A DNA stretch of 64,000 bases from Peterkaempfera sp044755465 (lineage in GTDB: Bacteria > Actinomycetota > Actinomycetes > Streptomycetales > Streptomycetaceae), in NCBI RefSeq assembly GCF_044755465.1, contig NZ_JBIVRB010000001.1:248001-312000 (forward strand), read 5' to 3'. Shown here piece by piece: positions 7,545-17,160 of this stretch (positions are counted from its first letter, which is position 1; every line of letters begins with the position of its first letter). A program made the position numbers and the translations under genes. A model generated the notes under the pieces. The model searched no databases. It saw only the letters and a program-made list of their open reading frames with translations, and was not told the origin of the DNA.

Positions 7545-9038
7545 TCAGGACTGCTGCCCCGCCCACCACTCGCGGAGCGCGGCCACGGCCGCGTCGTGCT
7601 CCAGCGGGCCGTGCTCCAGCCGCAGCTCCAGCAGGTGCTTGTACGCCTGGCCGACCTCGCGGCCCGGCGGCAGGCCAAGCACCTCCATGATCTGGTTGCC
7701 GTCCAGGTCGGGGCGGATGGCGTCCAGCTGCTCCTGCTCGCGCAGCTGCGCGATCCGCTCCTCCAACGTGTCGTAGGAGCGGGAGAGCGCGGCGGCCTTC
7801 TTGCGGTTGCGGGTGGTGCAGTCCGACCGGGTCAGCTTGTGCAGCCGCTCCAGCAGCGGCCCGGCGTCGCGGACGTAGCGGCGCACCGCCGAGTCGGTCC
7901 ACTCGCCGGTGCCGTAGCCGTGGAAGCGCAGGTGCAGTTCCACCAGCCGGGAGATGTCCTCGGTCAGCTCCTTGGAGTACTTGAGGTCCCGCAGCCGCCT
8001 GCGGGTCATCTTGGCGCCGACCACCTCGTGGTGGTGGAAGGAGACCCGGCCGTCGGACTCGAAGCGGCGGGTGCGGGGCTTGCCGATGTCGTGCAGCAGC
8101 GCGGCGAGCCGCAGCACCAGGTCGGGGCCGTCCGTCTCCAGGTCGATGGCCTGTTCCAGCACCGTGAGCGAGTGCTCGTACACGTCCTTGTGCCGGTGGT
8201 GCTCGTCACGCTCCAGCCGGAGGGCCGGCAGCTCGGGCAGCACATGATCGGCCAGCCCGGTGTCCACCAGCAGCCGCAGGCCCTTGCGCGGGTGCTCGGA
8301 GAGGATCAGCTTGTTGAGCTCCCCCTGGACCCGCTCGGCGGAGACGATGGTGATCCGCTCCGCCATCGCCGTCATCGCGGCGACGACCTCGGGCGCCACC
8401 TCGAAGTCCAGCTGGGCGGCGAACCGGGCGGCGCGCAGCATCCGCAGCGGGTCGTCGGAGAAGGACTCCTCCGGGGTGCCGGGGGTGCGCAGCACCCGCG
8501 CGGCGAGGTCCTCCAGGCCGTGGTGCGGGTCGATGAACACCTGGTCCGGCAGGTCGAGGGCCATCGCGTTGACCGTGAAGTCCCGGCGGACCAGGTCCTC
8601 CTCGATGGTCTCGCCGTAGGTCACCTCGGGCTTGCGGGAGGTGCGGTCGTACGCCTCGGACCGGTACGTGGTGATCTCGATCTGGAAGCTGCCGTCGGCG
8701 GTGTCCTTGCGGGCGCCGACCGTGCCGAAGGCGATGCCAACGTCCCAGACGGCGTCCGCCCAGCCCTTGACCAGCCGGAGCACCTGCTGCGGGCGGGCGT
8801 CGGTGGTGAAGTCCAGGTCGTTGCCGAGCCTGCCCAGCAGCGCGTCGCGCACCGAGCCGCCGACCAGGGCCAACCGGAAGCCCGCGTCCGCGAAGCGGCG
8901 GGCGATCTCCACGGCGACCGGGGCGACCCGCAGCAACTCCTGCACACCTCCTGCCTGCGCCTCGGTGAGGGCGCCGGAGACGGCGGGCGCCGCCTGCACG
9001 GCGGGAGCGGGGCTGCTGGGAGAGTTGACGTTAGGCAC
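7545..9038 (-). CDS. pcnA: CCA tRNA nucleotidyltransferase
   Basis: This 497-residue cytoplasmic enzyme adds or repairs the 3' CCA of tRNAs; the three tRNA genes in this window do not encode CCA, so it is needed here. The class II polymerase beta head is visible: LVGGSVRDALLGR, then NDLDFTTDARP with the catalytic DxD, and the RRDFTVNAMAL block. An HD domain follows (LLHDIGKP). The GTG at 9038 begins VPNVN and fits the family N-terminus; no clear ribosome site is seen, so the mRNA may be leaderless. A further in-frame upstream extension to 9485 is rejected because it is antisense to the next gene. It is divergent from the DUF6049 gene. Confidence 0.95.
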   Translation of the reverse strand: MPNVNSPSSPAPAVQAAPAVSGALTEAQAGGVQELLRVAPVAVEIARRFADAGFRLALVGGSVRDALLGRLGNDLDFTTDARPQQVLRLVKGWADAVWDVGIAFGTVGARKDTADGSFQIEITTYRSEAYDRTSRKPEVTYGETIEEDLVRRDFTVNAMALDLPDQVFIDPHHGLEDLAARVLRTPGTPEESFSDDPLRMLRAARFAAQLDFEVAPEVVAAMTAMAERITIVSAERVQGELNKLILSEHPRKGLRLLVDTGLADHVLPELPALRLERDEHHRHKDVYEHSLTVLEQAIDLETDGPDLVLRLAALLHDIGKPRTRRFESDGRVSFHHHEVVGAKMTRRRLRDLKYSKELTEDISRLVELHLRFHGYGTGEWTDSAVRRYVRDAGPLLERLHKLTRSDCTTRNRKKAAALSRSYDTLEERIAQLREQEQLDAIRPDLDGNQIMEVLGLPPGREVGQAYKHLLELRLEHGPLEHDAAVAALREWWAGQQS

Positions 9039-9246
9039 GACCCACAAGGGTACGTGCCCGCGACCGTGCCCCGCCGCCGCGTTCCACCGGCGGCCCCGGC
9101 GCAGGCCGTGGCACGGGGCGGGGCGAAGCGTCGTTACCATGCCAGGGCGCGACAACGGCGCGGCACCCTGTAGAACGTACGGCACGACACCGGCGGCAGC
9201 GACGCCGGTGCGAACGGCACCGACGAGAACGGCGAGGGCGAGGCGC

Positions 9247-11679
9247 GTGGGCGAGGCAGCACGGTACGCGGAGGGGGCGGGCCGCGGCCTGCGGCCGGGC
9301 GGTGCGGCCGGGCGGCTGCGCCGGACGGGCGCACTGGCGGGCGCCTGCGCGCTGGCCCTGCTCGGCGGCGCGGCCACCGCCCCGGCCGCGCAGGCCGGTG
9401 CCCGTACGGCGGCCGTGGACCGGGCCGTGGCCGCCGCGCCCGGCAAGGCGGCGGCCAAGGCCCCGGACCTGCCGGGGGCCAGCAAGGCGTCCGCCGACTA
9501 TCCGGTGACCGTCTCGATCAGCTCGGTGTCGCCGACCTACCTGACCGGCGGCAGCGCCAAGGTCACCGTCACCGGCACGCTGGCCAACGGCGGCCGCAAG
9601 CCGGTGCACGATGTCCGCACCGGGGTGCGCACCGGCACCGGCCGACCGCTGGTGACCCGCAGCGAGCTGGCCGCCGTCGCCGCGCGCACCGACCCGGTGT
9701 CGGGTGACGGGCAGGAGCTGCCCGGCATCGGCGGCAAGGTGGCCGATCTGGCCCCGGGGGCCAGCCGTCAGTTCCGGATCTCGGTCAGCGCCTCGGAGCT
9801 GCACCTCTCCGCCAACGGCGTGTACGAGCTGGCGGTGGACGTACGGGGCAGCGCCGACGCGGCCGCCGAGACGCTGGGCATCGCCCGGACCTTCCTGCCG
9901 TACTACCCGTCGCAGGGCGACACCAGGAAGACCAGGATCGCCACCGTCTGGCCGGTCACCCACACCCCGGACCTGGTCCCGCAGACCTACTCCGACTCCT
10001 CGCACGCCCCGGTGCTGCGCAGCGACGACCTGGCGGCAGAGCTGGGCGTCGGCGGCCGGCTGAACGAGGTGGTGACGGCGGGCAGCAGCCTCCAGCATGT
10101 GACCTGGGCCGTCGACGGGGATGTGCTGGACACCGCGTCGGCCATGTCCAAGCCCTACCGGGTGCAGCAGGCGGACACCGCGGGGGACGGCGCCCGGCCG
10201 GACAACACCGAGGCGGGCGCCGGCGGCGACCGGGCGGGCACCTGGCTGGCGATGCTGCGGGACGCGGTGAAGAACGACGAGGTGGTCGCGCTGCCGTACG
10301 GCGATCCCGACCTGGCGTCGATCGCGCACAACGGCAGCGGTGTCCAGGGGCTGACCACGGCGCTGAGCCGGGCGAGCTCCGAGGGTTCGGTGACCACCGA
10401 CTTCCTGCTCCAGACGGATTCCCGCAATGACGTCGCCTGGCCCTACCAGGGCTATGTCGACCGGCAGGTGGCAGCCACGTCGCGGCTCACCGGCGGGAAG
10501 ATCGTGCTGGTCAACGGCGACAGCATGCCGACGTCGGAGTCGGTGCAGTACACGGTGAACGCCGTCCGGTCGATCGGCAAGGGCCAGAAGGCGCTGGTCT
10601 CCGACCCGACGGTCTCCGACATCTTCCAGGGCTCGCTGAGCAGCCGGGAGTCCCAGACCCTGGCGGTGCAGCGGTTCCTCGCCGAGACGCTGACCATCAC
10701 ACTGGAGCAGCCGAGCCACCAGCGCAGCATCCTGGTGCTGCCGCCCCGGGACCTGTCGGCGGGCGCGGCCGACGCGCTCGCCAAGGCGCTGAACGACGCC
10801 TCCGCCGGGCACTGGGCGGAGCAGGCCGGCCTCGGTACGGTGGCCGCTGCCTCGGCGGACGGCGACGCCAACACCAAGGTCCCCGCCCCCACCAAGTACC
10901 CGGAGGCGGCGCGGGCCACCGAGCTGTCCCACCGGGCGCTGGCCGCCGCCATGGGCTCCCAGGGGCAGTTGCAGATGCTGATGGGGGTACTCAGCTCGCC
11001 GGACGCGGTCCGCGAGCCGTTCGGGCAGGCCATACTGCGGGGGATGTCCACCTCCTGGCGGACGCACCGGGGTACCGGCCGGGCCTACCGGGAGGGGGTC
11101 GCGGCGTATCTCAAGACGCTCACCACGGCCGTGCGGCTGGTGGAGAAGCGGGAGAACTCGACCACCCTCTCCGGCGACTCCGGCACGATCCAGGTCAGCG
11201 TGGAGAACGGGCTGAACCAGCCGGTCTCCAACCTGGAGGTGCGGCTCTCCACCCAGTCGGCGACCCGGCTGTCCATCTACCGGCCCGATCCGGCGCAGCT
11301 GACGATCGGCGGCGAGCTGAAGAAGTCGGTCCGGTTCCCCGCCAAGGCGTCGGCCAACGGTGAGGTGACCGTCATGGCCCAGCTGTGGACCACCGGGGCC
11401 CACCCGATGCAGTACGGCGATCCGATCACCTTCAACCTCCAGGTGACCGATGTGACCAACGGCGTCATGTGGGTGATCGCCGTCGGGGTGCTGCTGACGC
11501 TGCTGGCCGGGGTCCGGTTCTACCTCCAGCGCAAGAAGCGCGGGTCGGACGGGCCGGACGAGGACGGGGACGCGCCGGTGGAGGGCGCGCCGCAGGGGGG
11601 CGCTCCGGCGGCGGACGCTCCGGCGGTCGGTGCCGAAGACCGGGATCAGACCGCTCGCAATGAGAAAGTGGGACCCTGA
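9247..11679 (+). CDS. DUF6049 family secreted/membrane protein
   Basis: This 810-residue protein probably sits on the outer face of the membrane. A signal sequence (Arg-rich start, then GALAGACALALLGGAATAPA) is followed by a large Thr/Ser-rich extracytoplasmic part, and a C-terminal membrane anchor near residues 740-762 ends in an RKKR stop-transfer. No enzymatic motif was recognised. Its place between pcnA and murJ matches M. tuberculosis Rv3909 and S. coelicolor SCO3895 (recalled), suggesting a conserved envelope role with MurJ. The GTG at 9247 follows GAGGGCGAGG; an in-frame ATG at 9139 is a possible alternative that would add 36 residues. It lies 68 bases before murJ and may share its transcript. 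Confidence 0.85.
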   Translation: MGEAARYAEGAGRGLRPGGAAGRLRRTGALAGACALALLGGAATAPAAQAGARTAAVDRAVAAAPGKAAAKAPDLPGASKASADYPVTVSISSVSPTYLTGGSAKVTVTGTLANGGRKPVHDVRTGVRTGTGRPLVTRSELAAVAARTDPVSGDGQELPGIGGKVADLAPGASRQFRISVSASELHLSANGVYELAVDVRGSADAAAETLGIARTFLPYYPSQGDTRKTRIATVWPVTHTPDLVPQTYSDSSHAPVLRSDDLAAELGVGGRLNEVVTAGSSLQHVTWAVDGDVLDTASAMSKPYRVQQADTAGDGARPDNTEAGAGGDRAGTWLAMLRDAVKNDEVVALPYGDPDLASIAHNGSGVQGLTTALSRASSEGSVTTDFLLQTDSRNDVAWPYQGYVDRQVAATSRLTGGKIVLVNGDSMPTSESVQYTVNAVRSIGKGQKALVSDPTVSDIFQGSLSSRESQTLAVQRFLAETLTITLEQPSHQRSILVLPPRDLSAGAADALAKALNDASAGHWAEQAGLGTVAAASADGDANTKVPAPTKYPEAARATELSHRALAAAMGSQGQLQMLMGVLSSPDAVREPFGQAILRGMSTSWRTHRGTGRAYREGVAAYLKTLTTAVRLVEKRENSTTLSGDSGTIQVSVENGLNQPVSNLEVRLSTQSATRLSIYRPDPAQLTIGGELKKSVRFPAKASANGEVTVMAQLWTTGAHPMQYGDPITFNLQVTDVTNGVMWVIAVGVLLTLLAGVRFYLQRKKRGSDGPDEDGDAPVEGAPQGGAPAADAPAVGAEDRDQTARNEKVGP

Positions 11680-11747
11680 GCCCCGTCTTCCCGGGGAGCG
11701 GTCCCACGGGGACCCGGCACAGAGACCCAGACCAGCGAAGAGGTGGC

Positions 11748-14057
11748 ATGAGCGCGCCGCGCGACGACAGAGCACAGGGCCGCGGACGCGGGGACGGCGT
11801 CCCGCAGGGCCGCCCCGGCGCCGCCGCGGCCCCGGGCCAGGTCCCGGACCCGTACCTGTCGGACCCGTACCTGGAGGGGACCTACGGGCGGGACCCGTAC
11901 GACCAGGAGGGCCACCCCCCGCCGCCGTACGGCCAGTCGCCGTACGCGCACACCCAGACCCCCTACGCACAGCAGCAGCCGTACGACCAGGCGGCCCAGC
12001 CGCAGGAGCCGTACGCGCCGACGCCCTACGCCCAGGACCCGTACCCGGGCCCCGGCGGCCCCCAGCCGACGGCGTTCCAGGCGAACGCCTACCCGCAGGA
12101 GTACCAGCAGGGCGGCTACCCGGCGGACCGGTACGGCACCGCGCCCACGCCCGAGCAGCCGCAGCCGGCCGGTTCACCGTGGGACAGCGAGACGACCGAG
12201 TACGTCGGCATGGACGGGCTGCTCGGCGTCGCCGGACAGCCGCCGGCCCCGCAGCCGGCGCAGCAGCAGCCCCCCGGCGAGCTGTACGCGCCCAACTGGT
12301 ACGGCGAGGCCGGCGGGGACAGCAACGCCGAGAACACCGGCACCATGCCGCTGATCGCGGTGGAGCCGCCGCTGGACGAGGAGCTGGCGGAGGCCGCGGC
12401 AGCCGGTGCCGCGCCCGCCAAGGGCAAGGTCGCCGGGCTGCTCGGCTCCAGCGCCGTGATGGCCGCGGGCACCCTGGTCTCGCGGGCCACCGGCTTCCTG
12501 CGCAACATGCTCATGGTCGCGGCCATCGGCGCGACCACCATGGGCGACTCCTACGCGGCGGCCAACACGCTGCCCACCCTGCTGTACATCCTTGTCGGCG
12601 GCGGCGCGCTCAACGCGGTCTTCGTGCCGCAGCTGGTGCGCAGCATGAAGAACGACGAGGACGGCGGCGTCGCCTACGCCAACCGGCTGCTCACCCTGGT
12701 GATCTGCGGCCTGGCCGGAGTGGTCTTCGTCACGGTGCTCGGCGCCCCGCTGCTGGTGCGGATGGTGGACAACGCCGCGATGTCCGACCCGGCCAGCGCC
12801 CACGCCACGGTCGCGCTGGCCCGCTACTGCCTGCCGACCATCTTCTTCATGGGCGTGCACGTGGTGATGGGGCAGATCCTCAACGCCCGGGGCCGGTTCG
12901 GCGCGATGATGTGGACCCCGGTCCTCAACAACGTCGTGGTGATCTTCTCCTTCGGGATGTACATCTGGGTGTTCGGCACCTTCCGCCACACCCAGGTCGG
13001 CCCGGCCACCATCTCCCCCGAGGGGCTGCGACTGCTCGGGGTCGGCACCCTGCTGGGCCTCACCGTCCAGGCGCTGTCGATGATCCCCTTCCTGCGCGAC
13101 GCGGGCTTCCGCTACCGGCCGCGCTTCGACTGGCGCGGCCACGGCCTCGGCCACGCGGCCCGGCTGGCCCGCTGGACCTTCCTCTTCGTGCTGGCCAACC
13201 AGGCCGGCTTCCTGGTGGTCACCCAGCTGGCCACCTCGGCGGGCAAGGCCGCCGAGCAGGCGGGCTTCAAGGGCGCCGCCGGTCTGGCCGCGTTCCTCAA
13301 CGCGCAGCAGATCTGGCAGCTGCCCCAGGCCGTGATCACGGTGTCCGTGATGAGCGCGGTGCTGCCCCGGATCTCCCGGGCGGCGGCGGACGGCGACGCC
13401 GGAGCGGTCCGCGACGACATCTCCCACGGGCTGCGCACCTCGGCGGTGGCGATCGTCCCGGCGGCCTTCCTCTTCCTGTCGCTGGGACCGTGGATGGGAT
13501 CGGCCGTCTACGGCTTCAACGACGTCACCCAGGGCCATTCGATCGGCGTCATGCTCTCCGCCTTCGCGCTCGGCCTGATCCCGTACTCGGTGCAGTACGT
13601 GCTGCTGCGCGGCTTCTACGCGTACGAGGACACCCGTACGCCGTTCACCAACACCGTCTGGGTGGCGATCACCAACGCCGTCCTCGCCGGGCTCTGCTAC
13701 GTGGTGCTGCCCGCCCGCTGGGCGGTCACCGGCATGGCGGCCGCCTACGGGCTGGCGTCGGTGGTCGGTGTGATCGTCGCGGTGCCCAAGCTCAAGCGGC
13801 GGCTCGGTGACCTGGACGGGCGGCGCGTCGGCCGGATGTACACCCGGCTGATGCTGGCCTGTGTGCCGTCCGCCGCCATCGGTTTCGGCGTCGCCAAGGC
13901 CCTCTCCCACCTGGCGTCCGGCTGGATCGGCGCCGTGGCCACCCTGGCGGTGGCCATCGTGGTGCAGCTGGCCGCCTTCGTCCTGATCGCCAAGCGGCTG
14001 CGGATCGAGGAGCTGAACGCGCTGCTCGGGATGGTGCGGGGCCGCCTCGGTCGCTGA
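11748..14057 (+). CDS. murJ: Lipid II flippase MurJ (MviN) with long N-terminal tail
   Basis: This 769-residue protein moves lipid II across the membrane for peptidoglycan synthesis. About 225 N-terminal residues are a Pro/Tyr/Gln/Asp-rich disordered tail. The polytopic MOP-superfamily core begins near KVAGLLGSSAVMAAGTLVSR and contains FLRNMLMVAAIG and GGGALNAVFVPQL, typical MurJ segments; about fourteen helices can be read. The ATG at 11748 has GAGGTGGC upstream. In mycobacteria the same protein is fused at its C-terminus to a pseudokinase; here that part is the next, separate gene after a terminator-like hairpin. PknB and FhaA, which act on the mycobacterial fusion, are also in this window. 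Confidence 0.96.
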   Translation: MSAPRDDRAQGRGRGDGVPQGRPGAAAAPGQVPDPYLSDPYLEGTYGRDPYDQEGHPPPPYGQSPYAHTQTPYAQQQPYDQAAQPQEPYAPTPYAQDPYPGPGGPQPTAFQANAYPQEYQQGGYPADRYGTAPTPEQPQPAGSPWDSETTEYVGMDGLLGVAGQPPAPQPAQQQPPGELYAPNWYGEAGGDSNAENTGTMPLIAVEPPLDEELAEAAAAGAAPAKGKVAGLLGSSAVMAAGTLVSRATGFLRNMLMVAAIGATTMGDSYAAANTLPTLLYILVGGGALNAVFVPQLVRSMKNDEDGGVAYANRLLTLVICGLAGVVFVTVLGAPLLVRMVDNAAMSDPASAHATVALARYCLPTIFFMGVHVVMGQILNARGRFGAMMWTPVLNNVVVIFSFGMYIWVFGTFRHTQVGPATISPEGLRLLGVGTLLGLTVQALSMIPFLRDAGFRYRPRFDWRGHGLGHAARLARWTFLFVLANQAGFLVVTQLATSAGKAAEQAGFKGAAGLAAFLNAQQIWQLPQAVITVSVMSAVLPRISRAAADGDAGAVRDDISHGLRTSAVAIVPAAFLFLSLGPWMGSAVYGFNDVTQGHSIGVMLSAFALGLIPYSVQYVLLRGFYAYEDTRTPFTNTVWVAITNAVLAGLCYVVLPARWAVTGMAAAYGLASVVGVIVAVPKLKRRLGDLDGRRVGRMYTRLMLACVPSAAIGFGVAKALSHLASGWIGAVATLAVAIVVQLAAFVLIAKRLRIEELNALLGMVRGRLGR

Positions 14058-14070
14058 CCGTCGGCGGATG

Positions 14071-14106
14071 AGGGCCCCGGAACCGGGTACGCGGTTCCGG
14101 GGCCCT
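14071..14106 (+). terminator. Terminator after murJ
   Basis: A perfect 14-bp stem (14071-14084 with 14093-14106) encloses an 8-base loop and is followed by TTTG. It lies 13 bases after the murJ stop and 190 bases before the pseudokinase start, so the two genes are probably not simply co-transcribed. Confidence 0.8.
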
Positions 14107-14296
14107 TTGCATACCTAGGGTCCGGACCGGGATGATCTCCTCCTACCCGGAAGCCCCCGGCCCGGAGGGCTTCCGTTCCCGCCAGGGCAACGTTCCGGCC
14201 CTCCCGCCGGTCGTACTCGGGCAGGGAGACTGGGCACAATTGTCCCTGGACGGCTTTGTACTCATCCGGGGCGATGCAAGGGGAGGCAGGACGACG

Positions 14297-16282
14297 GTGG
14301 CGGATCGCAGCAGGGCCGCCGTCGACGTGGTGACCGAGGACGGCGCGGGTGGGACCGCCGCAGCTCCCGGCAGCACGGACGACGGACGGACGGCCCCAGG
14401 CAGTCGGCATCAGGAGTCCACCCGATCGGACGAAGCGGAGGCGGCGAAGCCCGACACCGCCGAGGCGGCGGACGACGGCCCGACGGCGGACGGCGGCCCG
14501 GCCGAAGACGATCCCGCCGAGGACAAGGCCGCCGAGGAAGGGGCCGCCGAGGAAGGGCCCGCCGACGAGCAGGCCGAGGACGCCCCGGCGGACGACGACC
14601 CGGCTGCGGGCTCTCCGGCTGTGGAAGCCGCCGTACTCGCGCCCGCCGAGGACGCCCCGGCGGAGAGCGCCACGCCCGAGGCCGGCACCGATCCGGTGCC
14701 CACCCTGCGGCCCGTCCCGGTCCGGCACAGCGGCGACAAGGTCGCCAACCGCTACCGCCTGGAGGAGTGCATCTCCCAGGCCGGTGTCTTCACCAGCTGG
14801 CGCGCGGTCGACGAGAAGCTGCGCCGCGCCGTCGGCATCCACCTGCTGGCCGCCGGGCACGAGCGGTCCCGGGCCGTGCTGGCCGCCGCCCGCCGCGCCG
14901 CGCTCCTCGGGGACCTGCGCTTCGTCCAGGTCCTCGACGCGGTGACCGACGGCGACCTGGTCTACATCGTCCGCGAGTGGCTGCCCGACGCCACCGACCT
15001 GGCCAGCCTGCTCGCCACCGGTCCGATGGAGCCGTACGACGCCTACCGGATGGTTCGGCAGGTCACCGACGCGGTCGCCGTGGCCCACCGTCGGGGCCAG
15101 TCGCACCTGCGGCTCACCCCGACCTGCGTGCTGCGCACCGACAGCGGCCAGTACCGGATCAACGGCCTCGCGGTGGACGCCGCCCTGCACGGCCTCAGCG
15201 ACGAGCAGGCCGAGCTGGACGACACCCGGGCGATCGGCGCGCTGCTGTACGCGGCGCTGGCCCACCGCTGGCCCTACCCCGAGGACAAGTACGACCTCCA
15301 GGGCATGCCCAAGGAGATCGGCTGCGTACCGCCGGACCAGGTCCGGGCGGGGGTGCACCGCGGCCTGTCGGAGATCGCCGTACGGGCCCTGTGCGACGAG
15401 CCGCCGCGCCACCTGGCGCCCATCACCACCCCGGAGGAGCTGGCCAAGGCCATCGCCCTGCTGCCCAAGGTGCGCCCCCCGGAGCCCGAGCCCGTCCTCC
15501 CGGTCTACACCGCGCCCAGCTACCCGCAGCAGCAGCCCACCCACGCCCGCTCCAGCTACCCGCCGCCGACCGCCGCCCGGCCCCGCCCGGTGGCGCCCGC
15601 AGCCGCCGCACCCCCGGCCGCACCGCCCGTCGCCCGGCGCGGTCGCGGTCGCGGCCGCCGGGTGGTCAAGTGGGGCGCCTCCGCGCTGCTGCTGGTCGCC
15701 CTCGGCCTCGGCAGCTGGCAGCTGGCCACCCAGTTCCTCGACCGGGACGGCGACACCGGGGACAGCACCCACAGCACCTCCTCCGAGGTCGAGAGCAGCG
15801 GCAAGCCGACCCCGACCAAGAGCGCGCCCCAGCCGCTGCCGGTCGTGCACGCCACCGACTTCGACCCGTTCGGCAGCGACCGCAGCGAGAAGCCGCAGGA
15901 CATACCCAAGGCCTTCGACGGCGACCCCTCGACCTACTGGCGGACCGACGGCTACACCCGGGCCGACTTCGGCGGCGTCAAGCCGGGCGTGGGCATCATC
16001 CTCGACCTCGGCAGCGCCAAGAACGTCGCCGCCGTGACCGTCCGGTTCGGTGGCTCGACCAAGGTGACGCTGCTCGCGGCGCCGCCGGACGCGACCAGCG
16101 CCCCGAGCAGCTTCGACGGCTTCACCCCGCTCACCGACGGCTCGGGCACCGATGTCTCCCTGAAGCCCGCCAAGCCGACCAAGTCCCGCTTCCTGCTGGT
16201 CTGGCTGACCGAGCTGCCCGCGACGGACAGCGGCAGCCTGCCCTACCGGGGCCAGGTATCCGAGATCAAGGTCAGCGGCTGA
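14297..16282 (+). CDS. Membrane pseudokinase with extracellular discoidin-like domain
   Basis: This is a 661-residue, single-pass protein. Residues 1-145 are acidic, Ala/Glu/Asp-rich and disordered. A kinase-fold domain spans about 148-390, but catalytic residues are absent: the VAIK lysine position reads VGIH, the HRD loop reads HLRLTP and the DFG position reads NGLA. A membrane helix lies near 456-480 and a C-terminal F5/8-type (discoidin-like) domain spans about 517-661 with AFDGDPSTYWRTDG. The GTG at 14297 follows GGGGAGG; an ATG at 14132 is less likely. It corresponds to the C-terminal part of mycobacterial MviN (Rv3910), whose phosphorylated pseudokinase binds FhaA. Here it stands alone after murJ and 29 bases before the sigma-factor gene. 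Confidence 0.88.
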   Translation: MADRSRAAVDVVTEDGAGGTAAAPGSTDDGRTAPGSRHQESTRSDEAEAAKPDTAEAADDGPTADGGPAEDDPAEDKAAEEGAAEEGPADEQAEDAPADDDPAAGSPAVEAAVLAPAEDAPAESATPEAGTDPVPTLRPVPVRHSGDKVANRYRLEECISQAGVFTSWRAVDEKLRRAVGIHLLAAGHERSRAVLAAARRAALLGDLRFVQVLDAVTDGDLVYIVREWLPDATDLASLLATGPMEPYDAYRMVRQVTDAVAVAHRRGQSHLRLTPTCVLRTDSGQYRINGLAVDAALHGLSDEQAELDDTRAIGALLYAALAHRWPYPEDKYDLQGMPKEIGCVPPDQVRAGVHRGLSEIAVRALCDEPPRHLAPITTPEELAKAIALLPKVRPPEPEPVLPVYTAPSYPQQQPTHARSSYPPPTAARPRPVAPAAAAPPAAPPVARRGRGRGRRVVKWGASALLLVALGLGSWQLATQFLDRDGDTGDSTHSTSSEVESSGKPTPTKSAPQPLPVVHATDFDPFGSDRSEKPQDIPKAFDGDPSTYWRTDGYTRADFGGVKPGVGIILDLGSAKNVAAVTVRFGGSTKVTLLAAPPDATSAPSSFDGFTPLTDGSGTDVSLKPAKPTKSRFLLVWLTELPATDSGSLPYRGQVSEIKVSG

Positions 16283-16311
16283 CGGGCAGGACGACCACAG
16301 GAGGGGGCGCG

Positions 16312-17160
16312 GTGGACCCGACGCCCGACGACGGCGCCCGCGACACGCCCGCCGAGGCCGCCCCGCCCGGCGACGCCCACCCGCCCAGCGACGCCCACCC
16401 ACCGAGCGCCCGCCCACTGACCGACAAGGAACTCCTCGCCCGACATGCGGCCGGCGACCACGACGCCTTCGGCGAGCTGGTGCGCCGCCACCGCGACCGG
16501 CTCTGGGCGGTGGCACTGCGCACGCTCGGCGACCGGGAGGAGGCCGCCGACGCGCTCCAGGACGCCCTGGTCTCCGCCTTCCGCGCCGCCCACACCTTCC
16601 AGGGCCGCTCCGCCGTCACCACCTGGCTGCACCGGATCGTCGTCAACGCCTGCCTGGACCGGGCCCGCCGCTCGGCGTCCCGGCGCACCGACCCGCTGGA
16701 CGACGGCCGACCGTCCGCCGACGCCCTGCTCGGCACCGACGAACCGGCCGACGCCCCCGTGGTCCGTGGCGAGCTGCGCCGCGAGCTCGCCCTCGCCCTG
16801 GCCTCGCTGCCCATCGAACAGCGCAGCGCCCTGGTGCTGGTCGACATGCAGGGCTACCCGGTGGCCGAGGCCGCCGTGCTGCTCGGCGTGCCCACCGGGA
16901 CGGTCAAGAGCCGCTGCGCCCGGGGCCGGGCCCGGCTGCTGCCGCTGCTTCGGCATCTGCGCACCGACGAGGACGGGCCGCCGGGCACTGTTTCACGTGA
17001 AACCGAGGTCCGTGTTTCACGTGAAACACGGACCCGGGCGGGCACCGCCCCGCCGTCCGCCACCGGGGGGAACCTCCCGGCGGGCGGTACCGTCCGAGAG
17101 AGGGGCAGCGCACTGCCGACCGGAGATCTGACCACAGGAGGAGGTGCAGCACCAGCATGA
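16312..17160 (+). CDS. sigM: ECF RNA polymerase sigma factor (SigM-type)
   Basis: This 282-residue sigma factor has region 2 (FGELVRRHRDRLWAVALRTL, with AADALQDALVSAFRAA) and region 4 (LPIEQRSALVLVDMQGYPVA, then GVPTGTVKSRCARGRA). About 60 residues of poorly conserved tail follow region 4; this tail contains two parS sites whose translation gives VSRET twice. The GTG at 16312 follows ACAGGAGG. The stop overlaps the anti-sigma start (ATGA at 17157-17160), so the two are translationally coupled. Position and partner match M. tuberculosis sigM (Rv3911). The name SigM is also used in S. coelicolor for another factor (SCO7314), so the symbol denotes synteny only. Confidence 0.92.
   Translation: MDPTPDDGARDTPAEAAPPGDAHPPSDAHPPSARPLTDKELLARHAAGDHDAFGELVRRHRDRLWAVALRTLGDREEAADALQDALVSAFRAAHTFQGRSAVTTWLHRIVVNACLDRARRSASRRTDPLDDGRPSADALLGTDEPADAPVVRGELRRELALALASLPIEQRSALVLVDMQGYPVAEAAVLLGVPTGTVKSRCARGRARLLPLLRHLRTDEDGPPGTVSRETEVRVSRETRTRAGTAPPSATGGNLPAGGTVRERGSALPTGDLTTGGGAAPA
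16989..17004. other. parS site 1 (one mismatch), inside sigM
   Basis: The 16-bp sequence TGTTTCACGTGAAACC matches the Streptomyces parS consensus TGTTTCACGTGAAACA except for the last base. ParB binds such sites to organise the origin region for segregation. This copy is within the sigM 3' coding end. Confidence 0.9.
17013..17028. other. parS site 2 (perfect), inside sigM
   Basis: The perfect palindrome TGTTTCACGTGAAACA lies 24 bases (start to start) from site 1, a little over two helical turns away, so ParB dimers could bind both on nearly the same face. It is also coding sequence of sigM. Confidence 0.95.

Noticed and set aside
9031..12177. Minus-strand open frame of 1,048 codons opposite the DUF6049 gene and murJ
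   Set aside because: Low-complexity Arg/Gly/Ala translation antisense to well-supported genes; no ribosome site.
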